Part shown: one piece after another, positions 22,426-24,927 of the stretch
Position numbering within the stretch: the first letter of the stretch is position 1
Layout of the letters: each line of letters begins with the position of its first letter
Origin: UBA11795 sp964652755
GTDB taxonomy: Bacteria > Chloroflexota > Dehalococcoidia > Lucifugimonadales > UBA826
Direction of reading: 5' to 3'
Length of the DNA stretch: 24,927 nt
Assembly (NCBI GenBank): GCA_964652755.1
Contig: CAZZBP010000027.1
Location: forward strand, 1-24,927
Made by a program: the position numbers and the translations under genes
Notes under the pieces: generated by a model
Databases searched by the model: none
Seen by the model: the letters and a program-made list of their open reading frames with translations, nothing else
Told to the model about the DNA's origin: nothing

Positions 22426-24171
22426 TTGGTTGAAGAAACTTATTCAGAGCTGAAACAAAAAGCTGACGAACATTGGAACGGTTTGGTAAATGGAGGGGTT
22501 CCTTATATCAGAATCGGCAGCGCTATGTGTGGTCATGCATCAGGGGCATTTCGGGTGGAAGAAGCCTTACGCAACACCTTGGACCAAAAAGGAATCAAAG
22601 CGAATATAGGCGAGGTTGGTTGCATTGGGCTGTGCTTTGCCGAACCTTTAGTAGATATAAAAAAGCACGGTCGTCCTCGGATTTTCTTCAAAAATGTCGC
22701 CCCTGATGACGTGGAGACAATAATCGAATCATACCTAATTAACGACTCCCTGCCAGAAGATCTTGTTTTAGGGTATCTCGGTGATGAAAGTTCTGTGGGA
22801 AATGAACCATCCCTGGAGACACTCCCCGGAATCTATCTTCAAAATCGGATAGCTCTTAGAAACGCGGGGCATATTGCCCCATCAGATATCCTTCAATATA
22901 TAGCTAACGACGGCTACAGCGGTCTGCACAAAGCTCTCACTGAAATGGAACCTGCTGATGTGATTGAAGAGGTCAAAAATTCAGGATTACGAGGAAGAGG
23001 TGGTGCCGCATTTCCATCGGGAGTCAAATGGAGTTTTCTTGTTGGGTCACCAGGACCGGTGAAATACATTTTATGTAACTGCGAAGAAGGAGATCCGGGG
23101 GCCTATAACGATAAGGGGATTCTGGAAAGCGATCCACACACGTTAATCGAAGGCCTTGTGATAGCAGGTTATGCAACAGGCTCCTCCAACGGAATTGTAT
23201 TTATCCGCCATGGTCATAATGGTCCTATAGAAAGAACAGAAAAAGCAATTAAACAGGCTTATGAATCCGGCTTGTTGGGTAAAAATATACTCGGTACTGA
23301 TTTTAGCTTCGATATCGAGGTAGCACTTACAGGAGAATCTTATGTAGCAGGTGAAGAGACGGCCTTGATGGAGGCAGTGGAAGGTAATAGATCCATGCCT
23401 CGAAATCGTCCGCCCTTTCCGGCTGCATTTGGAGTGTGGGGAAAGCCTAGCAACATCAACAACGTAAAGTCGCTCTCATACACACCCGAAATAATCTCAA
23501 AGGGAGCCGAATGGTTTTCCTCTATCGGAGTAAGCCGAAGTACAGGAACTGCGATCATCTGCCTGACTGGCGATGTCAACACCCCTGGACTATACGAGGT
23601 TCCTATGGGAATGACTCTGGGTCAGGTCGTTGACGATCTTGGAGGAGGGGTCTCCGGTGGACGAGAGCTCAAGTTGTTGCAAACTGGTGGACCACTTGGT
23701 GGTGTATTGGGAGCAGATAGCAGAGACATTCACATTGACTTCGATGAAATGAGGGAGGCTGGCGCTATATTCGGATCCGGAGGAATCATAGTTGGCAGTG
23801 ACCAAGTGTGCGCTGTGGATTTAACAAGAGTCCTTGTAGCTTTTTGCCAGTTTGAGTCCTGTGGAAAGTGTTTCCCCTGTAGGCTTGGTATGGAGCATTT
23901 GCTAGAAATTGTTGAAAGAATTTCGAATTTTGATAGCCGACCTGAAGACATGGATCTCATGAAAAGCGTAGGAGGAACTATGGAAGCAGGTTCGCTTTGC
24001 GGTCACGGACAGCTGGGGTTCGGACCAATAAGATCTGCCATCACTCATTTCGAAGAGGATTTTCGCTCACACATAGAAGATAAGAAATGCCTGACAGGAA
24101 GCTGTAATAACCCCAAGATAGTTCCTCGCAGCACTCGGCCATACGCAACTGACATCGTTTCGGGAGATTGA
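22426..24171 (+). CDS. nuoF: NADH dehydrogenase subunit F-like protein with N-terminal thioredoxin-like domain
   Basis: FMN- and NADH-binding subunit, 581 residues, longer than the ~430 of simple NuoF because of an added N-terminal thioredoxin-like domain (about 25-105) as in HndC/HydB/HoxF-type proteins. That domain keeps Cys35 (SAMCGHASG), Cys66 and Cys70 (GCIGLC) but not a fourth cysteine, so it may not hold a 2Fe-2S cluster. The core has the NADH/FMN loop RGRGGAAFPSG (189-199), CNCEEGDPGAYNDK for FMN and GEETALMEAVEGN. The 4Fe-4S ligands are Cys479, Cys482 and Cys485 (CGKCFPC) and Cys525 (SLCGHG). The start is TTG 22426 with AAGGGG about 12 bases upstream; no other in-frame start is close. 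The domain layout favours a soluble NAD-linked formate dehydrogenase or bifurcating enzyme as much as respiratory complex I. Confidence 0.92.
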   Translation: MVEETYSELKQKADEHWNGLVNGGVPYIRIGSAMCGHASGAFRVEEALRNTLDQKGIKANIGEVGCIGLCFAEPLVDIKKHGRPRIFFKNVAPDDVETIIESYLINDSLPEDLVLGYLGDESSVGNEPSLETLPGIYLQNRIALRNAGHIAPSDILQYIANDGYSGLHKALTEMEPADVIEEVKNSGLRGRGGAAFPSGVKWSFLVGSPGPVKYILCNCEEGDPGAYNDKGILESDPHTLIEGLVIAGYATGSSNGIVFIRHGHNGPIERTEKAIKQAYESGLLGKNILGTDFSFDIEVALTGESYVAGEETALMEAVEGNRSMPRNRPPFPAAFGVWGKPSNINNVKSLSYTPEIISKGAEWFSSIGVSRSTGTAIICLTGDVNTPGLYEVPMGMTLGQVVDDLGGGVSGGRELKLLQTGGPLGGVLGADSRDIHIDFDEMREAGAIFGSGGIIVGSDQVCAVDLTRVLVAFCQFESCGKCFPCRLGMEHLLEIVERISNFDSRPEDMDLMKSVGGTMEAGSLCGHGQLGFGPIRSAITHFEEDFRSHIEDKKCLTGSCNNPKIVPRSTRPYATDIVSGD

Positions 24172-24172
24172 G

Positions 24173-24927
24173 ATGGCGGATAAAATAAACTTAACAATCG
24201 ATGGTGTGGAAGTACAGGCAGATCCAGGCAGCGTTATAATCAAAGCCGCTATGGATAGTGGTATGTACATACCATACCTTTGCTACTATCCCGGCATGAA
24301 ACCATACGGCGCCTGCCGCATGTGTGTCGTCAAAGCTGAAGCACCGACACCGGATGGTTCTTATAGACCGCTACCAGGAAGTCCAGCGTCTTGTACGACA
24401 CCAGTCTCTGAAGGCATGAGGGTAGAGACTAATACGGATGACCTTGTTTCTCTGCGCAAAGGCATTATGGAATTACTCATTTCTGAGCATCCTCATGGTT
24501 GCCTTAATTGTCACAGAATAGACCTGTGCGGCCCAACCGATATTTGTCTTCGTCACGTTACAGTCAATGATCGTTGCGTCACATGTCCCAAAAATGAGCG
24601 TTGTGAATTAAAAGATACGGTTCGATATATGGAAATGGAGTTAACCACTCCTCTTACTTACAATAACCGCCATCTGCCTCTTGATGTAAAAGATCCGTAT
24701 TGGGATATGGACATGAACCTTTGCATAGTCTGTGCTAGGTGTGTCAGAGCATGTGATGAGGTTAGGGGTGATAGAGCCATCACCCTGAAAGATCACTCAG
24801 GAAGAAGCATCATCGGAACTGCACAAGGTACTTCGTTATTAGAATCCGGATGTGAATTCTGTGGAGCCTGTATTGATGTTTGCCCAACAGGAGCCCTAGT
24901 AGAAAGAGATTACAAATGGGATAAAGC
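24173..24927 (+). CDS. NuoG / NAD-linked formate dehydrogenase alpha-like Fe-S protein, N-terminal part
   Basis: The frame is open from ATG 24173 to the window end (251 full codons); the rest lies outside. A 2Fe-2S ferredoxin domain comes first: Cys37, Cys48, Cys51, Cys74. Next is the His-ligated 4Fe-4S motif, His106, Cys110, Cys113, Cys119 (H-x3-C-x2-C-x5-C). Unusually, a second similar block follows: Cys125, then Cys135, Cys138, Cys144 leading into ELKD, the context that normally follows the first motif. Two 4Fe-4S ferredoxin motifs follow at Cys184-Cys194 (CIVCARCVRAC) and Cys227-Cys237 (CEFCGACIDVC, then PTGAL). The start is one base after the nuoF stop, with GGGAG upstream, so it is one operon. 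Whether the missing part is a molybdopterin formate dehydrogenase or a complex I NuoG cannot be seen. Confidence 0.9.
   Translation, partial: MADKINLTIDGVEVQADPGSVIIKAAMDSGMYIPYLCYYPGMKPYGACRMCVVKAEAPTPDGSYRPLPGSPASCTTPVSEGMRVETNTDDLVSLRKGIMELLISEHPHGCLNCHRIDLCGPTDICLRHVTVNDRCVTCPKNERCELKDTVRYMEMELTTPLTYNNRHLPLDVKDPYWDMDMNLCIVCARCVRACDEVRGDRAITLKDHSGRSIIGTAQGTSLLESGCEFCGACIDVCPTGALVERDYKWDK

Overview
The window looks like a core-genome stretch of an uncultured, moderately AT-rich, probably marine bacterium. I lean towards Chloroflexota (Dehalococcoidia / SAR202-like). The reasons are the adjacent DUF2298 and TIGR03663 membrane proteins, a sortase (suggesting a single-membrane envelope), and a NuoEFG-type module with a long cysteine-rich third subunit. 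This assignment is inference from gene content, not from a marker gene. TGA is used as an ordinary stop at several gene ends (10616, 21831, 24169), so the standard code applies.

Layout. (1) 2-7349: nitrogen assimilation, glutamine synthetase (5' end outside the window) followed by the large and small subunits of NADPH glutamate synthase, tightly spaced and probably one operon (GS-GOGAT cycle). (2) 7511-9625: a D-2-hydroxyacid dehydrogenase facing a zinc-type medium-chain dehydrogenase. (3) 9758-11586: a TIM-barrel amidohydrolase overlapping by 4 bases a 2H-type RNA phosphodiesterase gene interrupted by one in-frame TGA, then a 70-residue zinc-ribbon protein closed by a strong hairpin terminator. 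(4) 11671-13555: a membrane-anchored sortase convergent with a LysR regulator. (5) 13556-13954: a 399-base spacer that may hold a decayed small gene. (6) 13955-21833: FtsY, then a four-gene run of three multi-spanning membrane proteins (DUF2298, TIGR03663, AglD/YbhN-like flippase family) and an FAD oxidoreductase. I read this run as an envelope glycan or lipid-linked sugar operon, possibly starting with a leaderless message. (7) 21890-24927: NuoE, a NuoF with an extra N-terminal thioredoxin-like domain, and the Fe-S-rich N-terminus of a NuoG / formate dehydrogenase alpha-like protein that runs off the window.

The observations most worth following are the single TGA that splits an otherwise intact phosphodiesterase between its two catalytic motifs, the four-gene membrane operon, the doubled cysteine motif in the NuoG-like protein, and the apparent frameshifted remnant upstream of the LysR gene. 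No tRNA, rRNA, CRISPR array or insertion sequence was recognised.
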